Source: Sphingobium sp. YR768
GTDB taxonomy: Bacteria > Pseudomonadota > Alphaproteobacteria > Sphingomonadales > Sphingomonadaceae
DNA length: 64,000 nucleotides
Assembly: GCF_900111125.1 (NCBI RefSeq)
Contig: NZ_FOGE01000004.1
Location: 186,001-250,000 of the forward strand
Reading direction: 5' to 3'
In this document: positions 14,717-25,343 of the stretch, one piece after another
Numbering within the stretch: position 1 is the first letter of the stretch
Layout: each line of letters opens with the position of its first letter
The notes under the pieces: generated by a model
What the model saw: only the letters and a program-made list of their open reading frames with translations
Databases searched by the model: none
What the model was told of the DNA's origin: nothing
Program-made: the position numbers and the translations under genes

Positions 14717-15889
14717 TCAACGGCGCGCTTTGGCGCCGGTCGATATCTTCCCGCCGTTGCTCGAAGCGCTCACCGGTCGCCTGTACAGCGCCGCCATCGC
14801 CGCCTCCATCTTCGCCCGGTCGACCGACAGGATCACCCGCTGCGCCTGCTCGCCCAGATGCGGGCGATAGGCTTCACCCCAGGACAATGTATCGCCATAA
14901 GCCGCCGTCTGGCTCGTCTCGAAATCGATCCACAATGTCTCGTCCTTCGTCACGATCTCCGGGTTCAGCCATGCCATCGCGGCTATCTCGTCCCACATCG
15001 GAAAGCCCGGCTGCGGGCCATTTTGCAGCGCGTCGGTCAGCGCCGTTCCCGCCGGTTTCAGCCCGTCCAGGAAAGCCCGCGTCCATTGCGTGCCGGTGGA
15101 CGGATCGACCGGGATCATGCTGATCTTCTGCCAGGGCGCGTGGGCGAAGATTCTCGCGGCCTCGGGATCCCAGCGAATATTGAACTCGCGCCGGGGCGAA
15201 TTGACGAATTCGCGCGCAAACTGCTCGGCCGACGCGCCCTGCAACGCCTGATGCGGCGCCAGGCTGCCGCCCATATAGAGGATTTCCTTCACATTGGCGG
15301 CAAAGCTGGGGTCCATGCTCTGGGCGATGGCGATATTGGTCATCGGTCCGGTCGCGAACAGGGTGATCTCGCCCGGATGCGCCTTCACCATCCGCAGCAG
15401 GAAGGCGGCGGCGATTTCCGCGCTGGGCTTGCGGCTCGGATTGCCGATCGGCAGGTCCGGCACCTTCGTCGGATCGCTCGATCCCGGATGATCCTGAATC
15501 GTGTCGCCCGGCCAGTAATCGGTCCACGGCCCCTTGAATATCAGCCGACCATATTGCCCCTCCCAGCGCTTGGTCGCCTCCGCGCTGTTGATCAGGGGGA
15601 AGGTCGCGCCCGGCACCACCGGCACGTCGGTCCGCCCGATGATCTCCAGCGTGCGCAGCGCATAGGCGGTCGCCGTGTCGCGCCACACTGATCCGCTGGT
15701 GGTGGTGATGCCCAGCACCGCCACATCCGGGCTTTGCAGCAACAACAGCGGCACGCCGTTCAGGCCGATCACATCATCGTCGATGATCACCAGCCGCTTT
15801 CCGGACAAGGACGTGCCCGGCTTCGCCTCCGCCGCCTGCACGCTCATCGCCCATGCCAGCACGCCCAGCATCATCGCCATCATCCGCAT
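14717..15889 (-). CDS. Exported nucleoside hydrolase-like protein
   Basis: A 390-residue protein of the inosine-uridine-preferring nucleoside hydrolase fold, which cleaves the N-glycosidic bond of ribonucleosides using a Ca2+ site. A signal peptide ends near residue 22. The usual DxDxxxDD metal motif is here Asp37-Asp38-Asp39-Val-Ile-Gly-Leu43-Asn44: the first two ligands are kept but the last two Asp are Leu and Asn. A later Met-Trp-Asp-Glu matches the C-terminal His-Asp-Pro ligand region, keeping the Asp. Activity is thus uncertain; it may have a changed substrate. Likely periplasmic, perhaps scavenging nucleosides, with the methyltransferase gene downstream. Confidence 0.82.
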   Translation of the reverse strand: MRMMAMMLGVLAWAMSVQAAEAKPGTSLSGKRLVIIDDDVIGLNGVPLLLLQSPDVAVLGITTTSGSVWRDTATAYALRTLEIIGRTDVPVVPGATFPLINSAEATKRWEGQYGRLIFKGPWTDYWPGDTIQDHPGSSDPTKVPDLPIGNPSRKPSAEIAAAFLLRMVKAHPGEITLFATGPMTNIAIAQSMDPSFAANVKEILYMGGSLAPHQALQGASAEQFAREFVNSPRREFNIRWDPEAARIFAHAPWQKISMIPVDPSTGTQWTRAFLDGLKPAGTALTDALQNGPQPGFPMWDEIAAMAWLNPEIVTKDETLWIDFETSQTAAYGDTLSWGEAYRPHLGEQAQRVILSVDRAKMEAAMAALYRRPVSASSNGGKISTGAKARR

Positions 15890-15930
15890 CGCGCCACACC
15901 CCCATTTCGCATCGCCTCGCCGCCTGTTAG

Positions 15931-16881
<951 letters not shown>

Positions 16882-16902
16882 ACAACGGGGGAGGGCTGAA
16901 GC

Positions 16903-17313
16903 ATGCGCATAACCGGAACCGGGATGCTGGGGATCATCCTGCTCTTTGCCCTGACATTGTCGGGGGTGCTGTGGGGCTGCCCGACCTATAAGGTCTACAG
17001 CAAGGAACAGGATGGCCGCGCCGCCCTGGCGGAGGCGCAATCGTCCCGCCAGATCGCGGTGCTGGAGGCCAAGGCCCGGCTGGAAAGCGCCAAGATGCTG
17101 GCTGACGCCGAAGTCGTCCGGGCCGAAGGCGCCGCGCGCGCCAACCGCATTCTTCAGGACAGTCTGGGCGGTCCCGACGGCTATCTGCGCTATCTTCAGA
17201 TTCAGGCGATCGATTCGAAGGAAGCCAGCCTCATCTATGTGCCGACCGAAGGCGGCCTGCCGCTGCTGGAAAGCGGTCGGCTGACGTCTCGCGCGCCCGC
17301 ACCGGGCAATTGA
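16903..17313 (+). CDS. Membrane-anchored coiled-coil protein, function unknown
   Basis: A 136-residue protein with one N-terminal hydrophobic helix (about residues 5-25) followed by Cys and then an Ala/Glu/Arg-rich amphipathic helix (about 38-80) likely to form a coiled coil. The latter resembles the tail of SPFH/band-7 proteins (compare the protein at 31939) but the SPFH domain itself is absent. GGGGGAGG eight bases upstream is a strong ribosome binding site. It probably sits in the inner membrane as an oligomer. Similar small proteins are annotated as membrane proteins of unknown role; no specific function is claimed. Confidence 0.7.
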   Translation: MRITGTGMLGIILLFALTLSGVLWGCPTYKVYSKEQDGRAALAEAQSSRQIAVLEAKARLESAKMLADAEVVRAEGAARANRILQDSLGGPDGYLRYLQIQAIDSKEASLIYVPTEGGLPLLESGRLTSRAPAPGN

Positions 17314-17377
17314 CGGATCATTTCGCGCCCGGCCTTGGTTGATGGCCGGAGCGTCCCATCATGACGGAGGAAAAGAC

Positions 17378-17701
17378 GTGCGAATTGCGATCCTGTTGCC
17401 AATCTCCCTGTGCCTCGCTTCCTGCGGCGGCGGTGAAAGCGACACCCCTGCGTCCCATGTCGACCAGCCCGACACCGGCGCCGCCGCACAGGTGGCAAAG
17501 CTGGACCCGGACCTGCGCAACGGCGTGCTGGAAAAGGCGATCAAGGCGTCGGGCGTCGCCTGCCCCTCGGTCACGGGCTCAGAGCGCGCGGAAATCCGGC
17601 CGGGCGTGAAGGGCTGGAAGGCGCAGTGCAATAATGACAGCGCCCACCTGATCGAAATCCTCCCCGACGGCACCGCGAAAGTGACGAGCCGGACCTATTG
17701 A
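17378..17701 (+). CDS. Small lipoprotein, function unknown
   Basis: A 107-residue predicted lipoprotein. The start is GTG at 17378, eight bases after GGAGG; an ATG further upstream in frame would add 13 residues before the signal sequence and is less likely. The signal ends in Leu-Ala-Ser-Cys (lipobox), so the mature protein would be lipidated at Cys. Two further Cys in the mature part may form a disulfide. No domain recognised. It lies 64 bases after the coiled-coil membrane protein gene and converges on hicB. Confidence 0.72.
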   Translation: MRIAILLPISLCLASCGGGESDTPASHVDQPDTGAAAQVAKLDPDLRNGVLEKAIKASGVACPSVTGSERAEIRPGVKGWKAQCNNDSAHLIEILPDGTAKVTSRTY

Positions 17702-17707
17702 GGGGAG

Positions 17708-17929
17708 TCAGGCGGCGTAGATTGCCGGGCGATAGCGCGCTTCGGGGATGGGGAAGCCCCGCTCATGCGCGACTGCCAGCCAGCCTTCGATCGCATCATT
17801 GATGTTGGCGATGGCTTCTGCGCGCGTGCTGCCATGAGCAGAGCAGGGCTTGAGATCCGGCACATCCGCAATCCAGCACTCGTCCTCAGCGGACCAGAAG
17901 AGGTTGATGTGATAATGCGGCTCGTTCAT
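17708..17929 (-). CDS. hicB: HicB-family antitoxin
   Basis: A 73-residue protein with the HicB partial RNase-H-like fold: a strand Tyr-His-Ile-Asn-Leu-Phe-Trp, Glu-Asp-Glu-Cys-Trp-Ile-Ala-Asp-Val-Pro-Asp-Leu and the helix Thr-Arg-Ala-Glu-Ala-Ile-Ala-Asn. HicB binds and neutralises HicA and usually autoregulates the operon. This copy lacks a C-terminal DNA-binding domain, so operator binding would need the short form's own contacts. Its ATG overlaps the stop of hicA by four bases, implying coupled translation. Confidence 0.9.
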   Translation of the reverse strand: MNEPHYHINLFWSAEDECWIADVPDLKPCSAHGSTRAEAIANINDAIEGWLAVAHERGFPIPEARYRPAIYAA

Positions 17930-18177
17930 TCTTCGATATATAGGCCGTAGGCTTCCACCAGTTCAAGCAATTCCCGGATTTGATAGCGCTTTGCGTCCTT
18001 CCCGTCGGGCTGGACCGGGAAGGAGCGCGGCACTTTGGGATGCACATATTGGCGATGGCTGCCGGTGGTGCGATCCAGTTCGAGCCCAAGGGAGCGGAGC
18101 AGGCGCTCAAGGTCGCGGAAGGAGAGCGAACGCTGGCCCTGCAAGAGGCGTTCGAGCAATTTGGCGGGTTTGACCAT
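17926..18177 (-). CDS. hicA: HicA-family mRNA interferase toxin
   Basis: An 83-residue HicA-like toxin. HicA toxins cleave mRNA and tmRNA through a double-stranded-RNA-binding-like fold with a catalytic His. Here the motif is Thr-Gly-Ser-His41-Arg-Gln-Tyr, followed by Pro and a basic patch. It is somewhat longer than the shortest HicA proteins (about 60). The gene order hicA-hicB with a four-base overlap is the standard arrangement. The ribosome binding site lies in GGCGAGG within a very short upstream frame that stops three bases before the ATG. Confidence 0.88.
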   Translation of the reverse strand: MVKPAKLLERLLQGQRSLSFRDLERLLRSLGLELDRTTGSHRQYVHPKVPRSFPVQPDGKDAKRYQIRELLELVEAYGLYIEE

Positions 18178-18180
18178 AAT

Positions 18181-18377
18181 TTATGCCTCGCCGTAGTAGT
18201 GAGGCTGAGCCAGATCGATTTCGGTTGTAGCGAAATCGATCACGGGTTTTCTTCCGCAATGGAAACGAGCTTGAGGCTGCGCAAGTCGCGCCAAGCATTT
18301 GTCGTTTCCGGGTCGGCGAAGGCACAGATTATCTGGCAATCAATTTCGCCATGCCGAGATGGTTGGGTCCACCGCAT
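18181..18377 (-). pseudogene. Two overlapping short frames before hicA, probable frameshifted gene
   Basis: Frame 1 (18377-18240) encodes 45 residues ending Ser-Ile-Ala-Glu-Glu-Asn-Pro-stop, with codon use like real genes. Its TGA overlaps a GTG at 18243 that opens a 20-residue frame ending Tyr-Tyr-Gly-Glu-Ala-stop at 18181, three bases before hicA. Joined by one base shift at an A4/C3 run, they would form a single 65-residue protein. The choice lies between a broken gene, translational coupling through GTGA, or programmed frameshifting. No family recognised; linkage to hicA suggests a third component or leader. Confidence 0.5.
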
Positions 18378-18519
18378 CGCCGGTTATGGCGATCCAAAGA
18401 TCAGGCAGATTTGCTTGAAGCCAGCAGAAAGCGTCCCAGCGCTCATAGGGTGTGAGTTGGGCAACGTCTTTCTTCAAGAAAGCGAGAACGGGTTTCGGCA
18501 AAGGGTCAGCATCGGTCAT
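18340..18519 (-). CDS. Small hypothetical protein upstream of hicAB
   Basis: A 59-residue protein beginning Met-Thr-Asp-Ala-Asp-Pro with a Trp-rich middle. It overlaps the next short frame by 38 bases in a different phase. The 20-residue frame directly before hicA lies in the same phase as this one, with one stop and the second frame between them. The whole 18181-18519 stretch could thus be one decayed gene with two compensating shifts. No ribosome binding site is convincing. Lower confidence because of its size. Confidence 0.45.
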   Translation of the reverse strand: MTDADPLPKPVLAFLKKDVAQLTPYERWDAFCWLQANLPDLWIAITGDAVDPTISAWRN

Positions 18520-18672
18520 GGCGCGATCATAACACGCCAAAATAACCGAATCAATATTCTCGAGCGAATTCCTACAAATTCGACATTATGTTGAAATGAC
18601 ATTTGCGTCAATAGTTATATTTGTTGTTATTGTTCAATGACTTAGATGAATTTTCTTTGACATGGCTAATGC

Positions 18673-20856
<2,184 letters not shown>

Positions 20857-20906
20857 GGGGGCAATATGGGGTCTTTGGGCCGGGACGCAATCGGCGTCGG
20901 AACGGG

Positions 20907-21341
20907 TCAGGGTTTCAACTCGAAAGCGCCCTCGGGCATGGGCGGGTAAACGACCGGCTTGTCCCCGAACCGCGCGCGCAGAGCGTTGCCACGGCGCTTG
21001 TCGCCCTCATCATAGGTTTCAACGTTTACCTCGTCGGGATATCGGAAGCTGACCTCGAACTTTCCGCCCTTGATCTCATATTCCAGAATTGACCAGCGCT
21101 TGATTCCGCCTTCCTCGGACTCGGCATACCAGGCTTCCCAAAGAAGATCGGAAAGCGTTTCGTTGTCGTCGAGATATCGGATTTGCCTCCCCTCGTCCTT
21201 GAAGACATTAGGGCTGATCCAGCCTTCTCCAATCTCTACATAAAGAAAAATGCCATCAGGCTCGCCGCCGACGATATCGACCAGTTCGACGCCGATCTCG
21301 TTGAAGAGCGGCCCCAATATATCGAACTTATCTTTTTCCAC
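20907..21341 (-). CDS. YezG-like (DUF600) immunity protein
   Basis: A 144-residue acidic protein. The start is a GTG at 21341, preceded by AAGG; it overlaps the 3' end of the toxin gene by 14 bases. The middle has alternating aromatic strands (Trp-Ser-Ile-Leu-Glu-Tyr, Phe-Glu-Val-Ser-Phe-Arg-Tyr) and a C-terminal Arg-Phe-Gly-Asp-Lys, as in the YezG/DUF600 immunity family. In Bacillus the family neutralises nuclease toxins of LXG proteins. Here it follows a gene with a nuclease C-terminus. This pairing strongly suggests it protects the cell against the toxin, though binding is inferred. Confidence 0.75.
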   Translation of the reverse strand: MEKDKFDILGPLFNEIGVELVDIVGGEPDGIFLYVEIGEGWISPNVFKDEGRQIRYLDDNETLSDLLWEAWYAESEEGGIKRWSILEYEIKGGKFEVSFRYPDEVNVETYDEGDKRRGNALRARFGDKPVVYPPMPEGAFELKP

Positions 21342-22299
21342 TGGTTTTGCCTTTCGCTTCGTTGGGGAATTTGTGACTGCGCTTTTTGCCGTCGACTTCC
21401 CAACTGACATTGAGTTGGTAGGGGCGTTTTGACGTTCCATGGTAAAGTGGTTCGATGACGACGAACACTTTGTGCCCGGTACGCAATTCCCTGGCCCACC
21501 CATCTTCCATGACACGATAGGCGCCCCGGTTGAAACTTGCATCCTGGGCGAAATGGTTGAAGCTGTCGCGGGGGCCATTGAAGCGAGCAGCGATAAAATG
21601 GCCGCCATCATCGCTGACCAAGCGATCGGGTTTGCCCGCTTCGGCCTGATTGCGGCGGGAGCGCGCGACCTTCTCCGCCAGAGACAAAGAGCCAAATATC
21701 TTCCGACCGCGCGCGGCGACATCGATATGGAAATCATAGCCATTCTTCGTCTCCCGCTTCCAGTCTGCATCGAGAATCTGGCTTTCGAGCGTCGGCGGCT
21801 TGGCGCTATTGGGCGGCAGCTTCCCGCCATGCCGCTCCATATAATGAGCAAGGTCGAGAAACCTGTTCTTCGCGTCCCGTCCCGCGTCCAGATAGGCCTG
21901 GTTCGGCAGCTTGATCGGCTGCCCGATCTTCAGCGGTTGATCGACCGACTGCCCGTTAAGCCATGCCAGGCCCCGCGCCGTCAGTCCCTTCCGCCGCGCC
22001 GCGAGGCGGGAGAGCGAGTCCCCTGGCTGCACGACATGGATTATATGATTGTCCGGATGATCCACGCGATTGCGGCTGCGATCGGGAAGTCCATCCTCGT
22101 CCCGATCATCTTTTGATCCGCTCGTTCCCCCGCTGCCACCGGCCCCGAAATAGCGTCCCTGCCCGGCAAAGGTGAAGCGGCCATTCTCTTCGTCATGCCA
22201 GGGGTTGAACTTCACTTCGATCGCGGGCGGCACGACACGGCGCCCGGTCCGAAGATAGAGGCTAAAAGCGGTAAGTTCTCCCGTCGTCATGCGCTGCAT
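21328..22299 (-). CDS. Polymorphic-toxin-like protein: LysM plus DNA/RNA non-specific nuclease domain
   Basis: A 323-residue protein. GGGGGAG five bases before the ATG at 22299 fixes the start. Residues 29-52 carry a Lys-Phe-Asn-Pro-Trp-His segment; residues 85-133 a LysM peptidoglycan-binding domain (Val-Val-Gln-Pro-Gly-Asp-Ser-Leu-Ser). Residues 185-312 form an Endonuclease_NS_2-type domain with Asp230-Asp-Gly-Gly-His234 and Asn258-Arg-Gly, in which His234 would be catalytic. No N-terminal signal peptide or membrane helix is seen, so how it leaves the cell is unclear. The overlapping downstream gene encodes a YezG-like immunity protein. Base composition is lower in GC than uvrB, consistent with transfer. 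Confidence 0.8.
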   Translation of the reverse strand: MQRMTTGELTAFSLYLRTGRRVVPPAIEVKFNPWHDEENGRFTFAGQGRYFGAGGSGGTSGSKDDRDEDGLPDRSRNRVDHPDNHIIHVVQPGDSLSRLAARRKGLTARGLAWLNGQSVDQPLKIGQPIKLPNQAYLDAGRDAKNRFLDLAHYMERHGGKLPPNSAKPPTLESQILDADWKRETKNGYDFHIDVAARGRKIFGSLSLAEKVARSRRNQAEAGKPDRLVSDDGGHFIAARFNGPRDSFNHFAQDASFNRGAYRVMEDGWARELRTGHKVFVVIEPLYHGTSKRPYQLNVSWEVDGKKRSHKFPNEAKGKTSGKR

Positions 22300-22443
22300 G
22301 CAAACTCCCCCCAAAGTTTCCGCATCCCGCTATCATATCGCTAAGAACAAATCAAGAACATTTATCCCATTTGTGCCATGTCATTGAACCGGCGCACGGC
22401 AGCGTTATGTTCGGTAACGGGCCAGAACACAGGGAGGATGAAG

Positions 22444-22998
22444 ATGCGTCGGACAATGGGGATGCTGGCGCTGCTGGCGGCAGGACTTTCCGCCTGCAAT
22501 GACAAGCCGGGCGACAAGGCGGGCGACATCGCCGCCACCGACGCGATGAGCAAACAGGCGGTGAAGGAGCAGGTGGACAAGGTTCAGCTCAAGCCCGGCC
22601 AGTGGGAAGGCCGCTTCACCGTGCAGGATATCGACATGCCCCAGGCGCCCGCCGGCGTGGAGGAGCATATGAAGAGCCTGATGAACCAGAGCGCCTACAA
22701 ATATTGCATCACGCCCGAACAGGCCGCCAATCCCAGCGGCGAAATGTTCGCCGGGCAGGAGAATAAGGACTGCACCTATGGCGGGTTCGAGGCGAAAGCC
22801 GGCAAGGTGAAGGGGCAGGTATCGTGCAAGGCGCAAAATGGCGTCATGAACGCCGCCATGTCCGGCACCTATGCGCCCGAAAACTTCACCATGGACATGG
22901 ACATGAAGATGGAGGGCGGCGCGCAGGGCATGACCATGGCGATGACCGCCCGCTCCGAAGGCAAATGGATCGGCCCGGACTGCGCAGAGCAGCATTGA
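22444..22998 (+). CDS. DUF3617-type lipoprotein (copy 1)
   Basis: A 184-residue predicted lipoprotein. The ATG at 22444 has GGAGG six bases upstream; the ATG two codons earlier directly abuts it. Signal peptide ends Leu-Ser-Ala-Cys (lipobox). The mature part has Lys-Pro-Gly-Gln-Trp-Glu-Gly, a Tyr-Cys-Ile-Thr-Pro-Glu-Gln pattern and paired Cys residues, typical of the DUF3617 family, which is abundant in sphingomonads and has no known function. The Met/Asp-rich stretch about residues 135-160 is unusual. Related genes lie at 23410 and 25723. Confidence 0.82.
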   Translation: MRRTMGMLALLAAGLSACNDKPGDKAGDIAATDAMSKQAVKEQVDKVQLKPGQWEGRFTVQDIDMPQAPAGVEEHMKSLMNQSAYKYCITPEQAANPSGEMFAGQENKDCTYGGFEAKAGKVKGQVSCKAQNGVMNAAMSGTYAPENFTMDMDMKMEGGAQGMTMAMTARSEGKWIGPDCAEQH

Positions 22999-23010
22999 TG
23001 CGCCCATGCC

Positions 23011-23322
23011 ATGGCTGAGGACGTGGCGGATGACGGGGTAGCGGCCAGAGCGAAAGAGCCCGCCTGCTGGCTCTGCGCCCGTCCGCTGGGGCGGCGCGTG
23101 GAGAGGCATCACCCCCGGCCCAAAAGCCGGGGCGGGCGGGACACCGTGCCGGTCCATCCGATCTGCCACCGCACCATCCATGCGACCCTGTCCAATGCCG
23201 ATCTGGCGCGCGCCTTCGCCGATCCTGAGGCCCTGCGCGCCCATCCCGACATCGCCCGCTTCCTCCTCTGGATCGCCGACAAGCCGGCCGATTTCCACGC
23301 GCCTACCCGCCGCCGCCGATAA
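23011..23322 (+). CDS. Small HNH-motif protein
   Basis: A 103-residue protein with Cys-Trp-Leu-Cys, then His-His-Pro-x-Pro and a distal His-x-x-Cys-His-x-x-x-His, the pattern of an HNH nuclease with one zinc-binding cysteine pair. It lies 12 bases after the first DUF3617 gene and may be read from the same transcript. Many alphaproteobacteria have this small HNH protein without a known target; it is not accompanied by restriction, terminase or retroelement genes here. The basic C-terminus would suit nucleic-acid binding. Nuclease activity is likely but unproven. Confidence 0.75.
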   Translation: MAEDVADDGVAARAKEPACWLCARPLGRRVERHHPRPKSRGGRDTVPVHPICHRTIHATLSNADLARAFADPEALRAHPDIARFLLWIADKPADFHAPTRRRR

Positions 23323-23409
23323 AATCGCCGCCTCATCATTTCCGCTTGCGCTTTGGCCGCCGCCGGTAGAGCCTCCGCCCTGTTCCGAGACGAGAACAGG
23401 GGAGAGGAT

Positions 23410-23916
23410 ATGCGAACGATCATGCTGGCGGCGCTGCCGGTCGGCTTTGTCTTTGGTCTGGCCGCCTGCGGCAGCGATCCGGCCCCCGCGCCCCAGGCGG
23501 AGGAAGCGCCGGTGCAGATGCAGGCCGGCGAGTGGGAACTGGTCCGCAAGACCACCGGCTACAACACCCCCACCGTCACCCCGGCCCAATATCAGGAAGC
23601 GCTCAAGCAGGTCGCCACGCAGAAGCTGTGCATCGCGGTCGATGCGCAGGGCGTCCCCGCCGCCGATGCGCTGGCCGGGCAGGAGGGCACGGCCTGCACC
23701 TTCAAGGACAAATTGGTGCGCAAGGGCCGCCTGATCGCGACGCTGGCCTGCACGGCGGGCGCGGGCACGTCCGAAATCGTGATCGAGGGCAATTATGGCG
23801 CGGACACGCTGACACTCGGCACCACCATGACGAAGACGGAAGGCGGCAAGCCGGTGCTGCGCACCACCCACGACCTGACCGGCCGCCGCCTGGGCGATTG
23901 CCCCAAGCCGGGCTGA
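23410..23916 (+). CDS. DUF3617-type lipoprotein (copy 2)
   Basis: A 168-residue predicted lipoprotein. An AGAGGAT just upstream supports the ATG at 23410. The signal ends Leu-Ala-Ala-Cys. The mature part starts Pro-rich and then has Gln-Ala-Gly-Glu-Trp-Glu-Leu, a Leu-Cys-Ile-Ala-Val pattern and a C-terminal Gly-Asp-Cys, matching the 22444 and 25723 proteins in layout. Envelope location is well supported; function unknown. A perfect palindromic repeat lies downstream (23948-24011) and may end the transcript. Confidence 0.8.
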   Translation: MRTIMLAALPVGFVFGLAACGSDPAPAPQAEEAPVQMQAGEWELVRKTTGYNTPTVTPAQYQEALKQVATQKLCIAVDAQGVPAADALAGQEGTACTFKDKLVRKGRLIATLACTAGAGTSEIVIEGNYGADTLTLGTTMTKTEGGKPVLRTTHDLTGRRLGDCPKPG

Positions 23917-23947
23917 GTTTTGAGGAGGGCTGTGATGCCTATCCCGT

Positions 23948-24011
23948 CATTGCGAGCGCAGCGAAGCAATCCATGGGTACGCCAGTAGATTGCTTCGCTG
24001 CGCTCGCAATG
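23948..24011. repeat. Intergenic inverted repeat, family A (paired units)
   Basis: Perfect 23-base arms: 23948-23970 (CATTGCGAGCGCAGCGAAGC and three more bases) and its reverse complement at 23989-24011, with an 18-base loop. The motif is the same as the single unit at 9213-9242. Confidence 0.85.
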
Positions 24012-24125
24012 AGGATTCAGGCAAGGCCGCGTGGACAGATTCGAACGGTCTGAAAACGACCACGTACAGCCGCTTATGGCAGCGATCTGAGTCAATGAAA
24101 GCAGCCGTTTATCATCACCGCCGCT

Positions 24126-25343
24126 TTAGTCACGGGACGGTATTGTCGTGAACCGCCGCTTCAGCTTCAGAAATGGCGTCTCATAGTAGCGGTAGAGCAG
24201 ACCCGCGACGGTAACCGTCGCTGCGAAAGCCAGCGCCATGCCGATGTTGTCCCGCCAGCCGGGCACGCCGGCCAACTCGGTGACGTGACTGAGCCACGGC
24301 CGCGCCTTGTCGTACACGATCCAGAAGAAGAAGATGTGGATCAGGTACATGCCGTAGGAGATGCGCCCGAGGTACATGAGCGGACGCGGCAGGTAGCGCG
24401 CTGGCATGCCGAGCATGCTCACCAGCATCAACGAAGCGCCGCCCAGAATTAGCGGCCAGCCCGCCAAGCTCTGCGCGATGGTGGAACGTGGCCAGTCGGC
24501 CTTGATCCCGAAGACAAGGAAGGCGACGAGCCACATGCCGATCGCCGCCGCGAACAGCGCTACGCGGACCGGCATCGACCAATCCGGGCGCCAGCCGCGT
24601 AGACCGAGCGATAACAGCATGCCACCTGCGAAGAACTGGAACTGAACGAAGCTGTTGGTCCACAGCCCGCTGAATTCGGACGTCGGCGTGAAGCTCGAAG
24701 CGTACCAGACGATCACCGCATAGGCGACGACCAGGACGGCGACGTTCACGATAACCAGCGCTCGTCGTCCCAACATCGCGAGGAACGGGATCGCGATGTA
24801 GAACTGCTCCTCAACCGACAGGCTCCACATCGGATTGACGGGATACTCGATCCAGCCGTTAAACGTGATGTACCAGTTACCGGCGAAGGCCATGAAGGCG
24901 ATGACCTTGCCGGTCGTGTCGACGCCCGCTCCGGGCAGAAACAGCCAGCCGATCAACGCAAGGCCGAAGAATACGAGAAAATATAAGGGCCAGATCCGCA
25001 GCATCCGCCGGATGTAGAAAGCCTTGGCATCGATACGGCCGGTGGCAGAACGTTCGCGCTGAAGCAACTCGCTGATGAGGAACGCGCTCAGTAGGAAAAA
25101 GACCGGCACACCATAGACGCCTGTCATGGTGAAGGCGTGGTAAAAGGGATGCACTACCGAATTTATCGGAGCCAGATCGTTGCGATGAGTGATGAATACG
25201 AACAGGAATGCGATGAGTCGGAGGACGTCAAGTTCGGGTTGGTAGTACCTCGCTGGATTAGTTTCCGCTCTCTCCAGGCGGGCGGAGCGCTGCTTAAAAC
25301 CAGAAGTCCAAGAAGCCGTTGATCCGGAATAGCCTATCCGCAT
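24126..25343 (-). CDS. Acyltransferase family 3 membrane protein (OafA/YrhL type)
   Basis: A 405-residue integral membrane protein with about ten hydrophobic helices. The Leu-Asp-Val-Leu-Arg segment with Thr-His-Arg in the first helix, Phe-Phe-Leu-Leu-Ser-Ala-Phe-Leu-Ile, the Arg-Arg-x-x-Arg-Ile-Trp-Pro-Leu-Tyr motif and Trp-Ser-Leu-Ser-Val-Glu-Glu-Gln-Phe are hallmarks of membrane O-acyltransferases that acetylate surface glycans. GGGAGAGG before the ATG at 25343 fixes the start. Tyr is mostly TAC here, while neighbours prefer TAT, and AT-rich noncoding sequence follows, hinting at horizontal transfer. The glycan target is unknown and no glycan genes are adjacent. Confidence 0.92.
   Translation of the reverse strand: MRIGYSGSTASWTSGFKQRSARLERAETNPARYYQPELDVLRLIAFLFVFITHRNDLAPINSVVHPFYHAFTMTGVYGVPVFFLLSAFLISELLQRERSATGRIDAKAFYIRRMLRIWPLYFLVFFGLALIGWLFLPGAGVDTTGKVIAFMAFAGNWYITFNGWIEYPVNPMWSLSVEEQFYIAIPFLAMLGRRALVIVNVAVLVVAYAVIVWYASSFTPTSEFSGLWTNSFVQFQFFAGGMLLSLGLRGWRPDWSMPVRVALFAAAIGMWLVAFLVFGIKADWPRSTIAQSLAGWPLILGGASLMLVSMLGMPARYLPRPLMYLGRISYGMYLIHIFFFWIVYDKARPWLSHVTELAGVPGWRDNIGMALAFAATVTVAGLLYRYYETPFLKLKRRFTTIPSRD

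Noticed and set aside
23011..23322. HNH protein as part of a restriction or retron defence system
   Set aside because: Neighbours are lipoprotein genes; no methylase, helicase or reverse transcriptase nearby.
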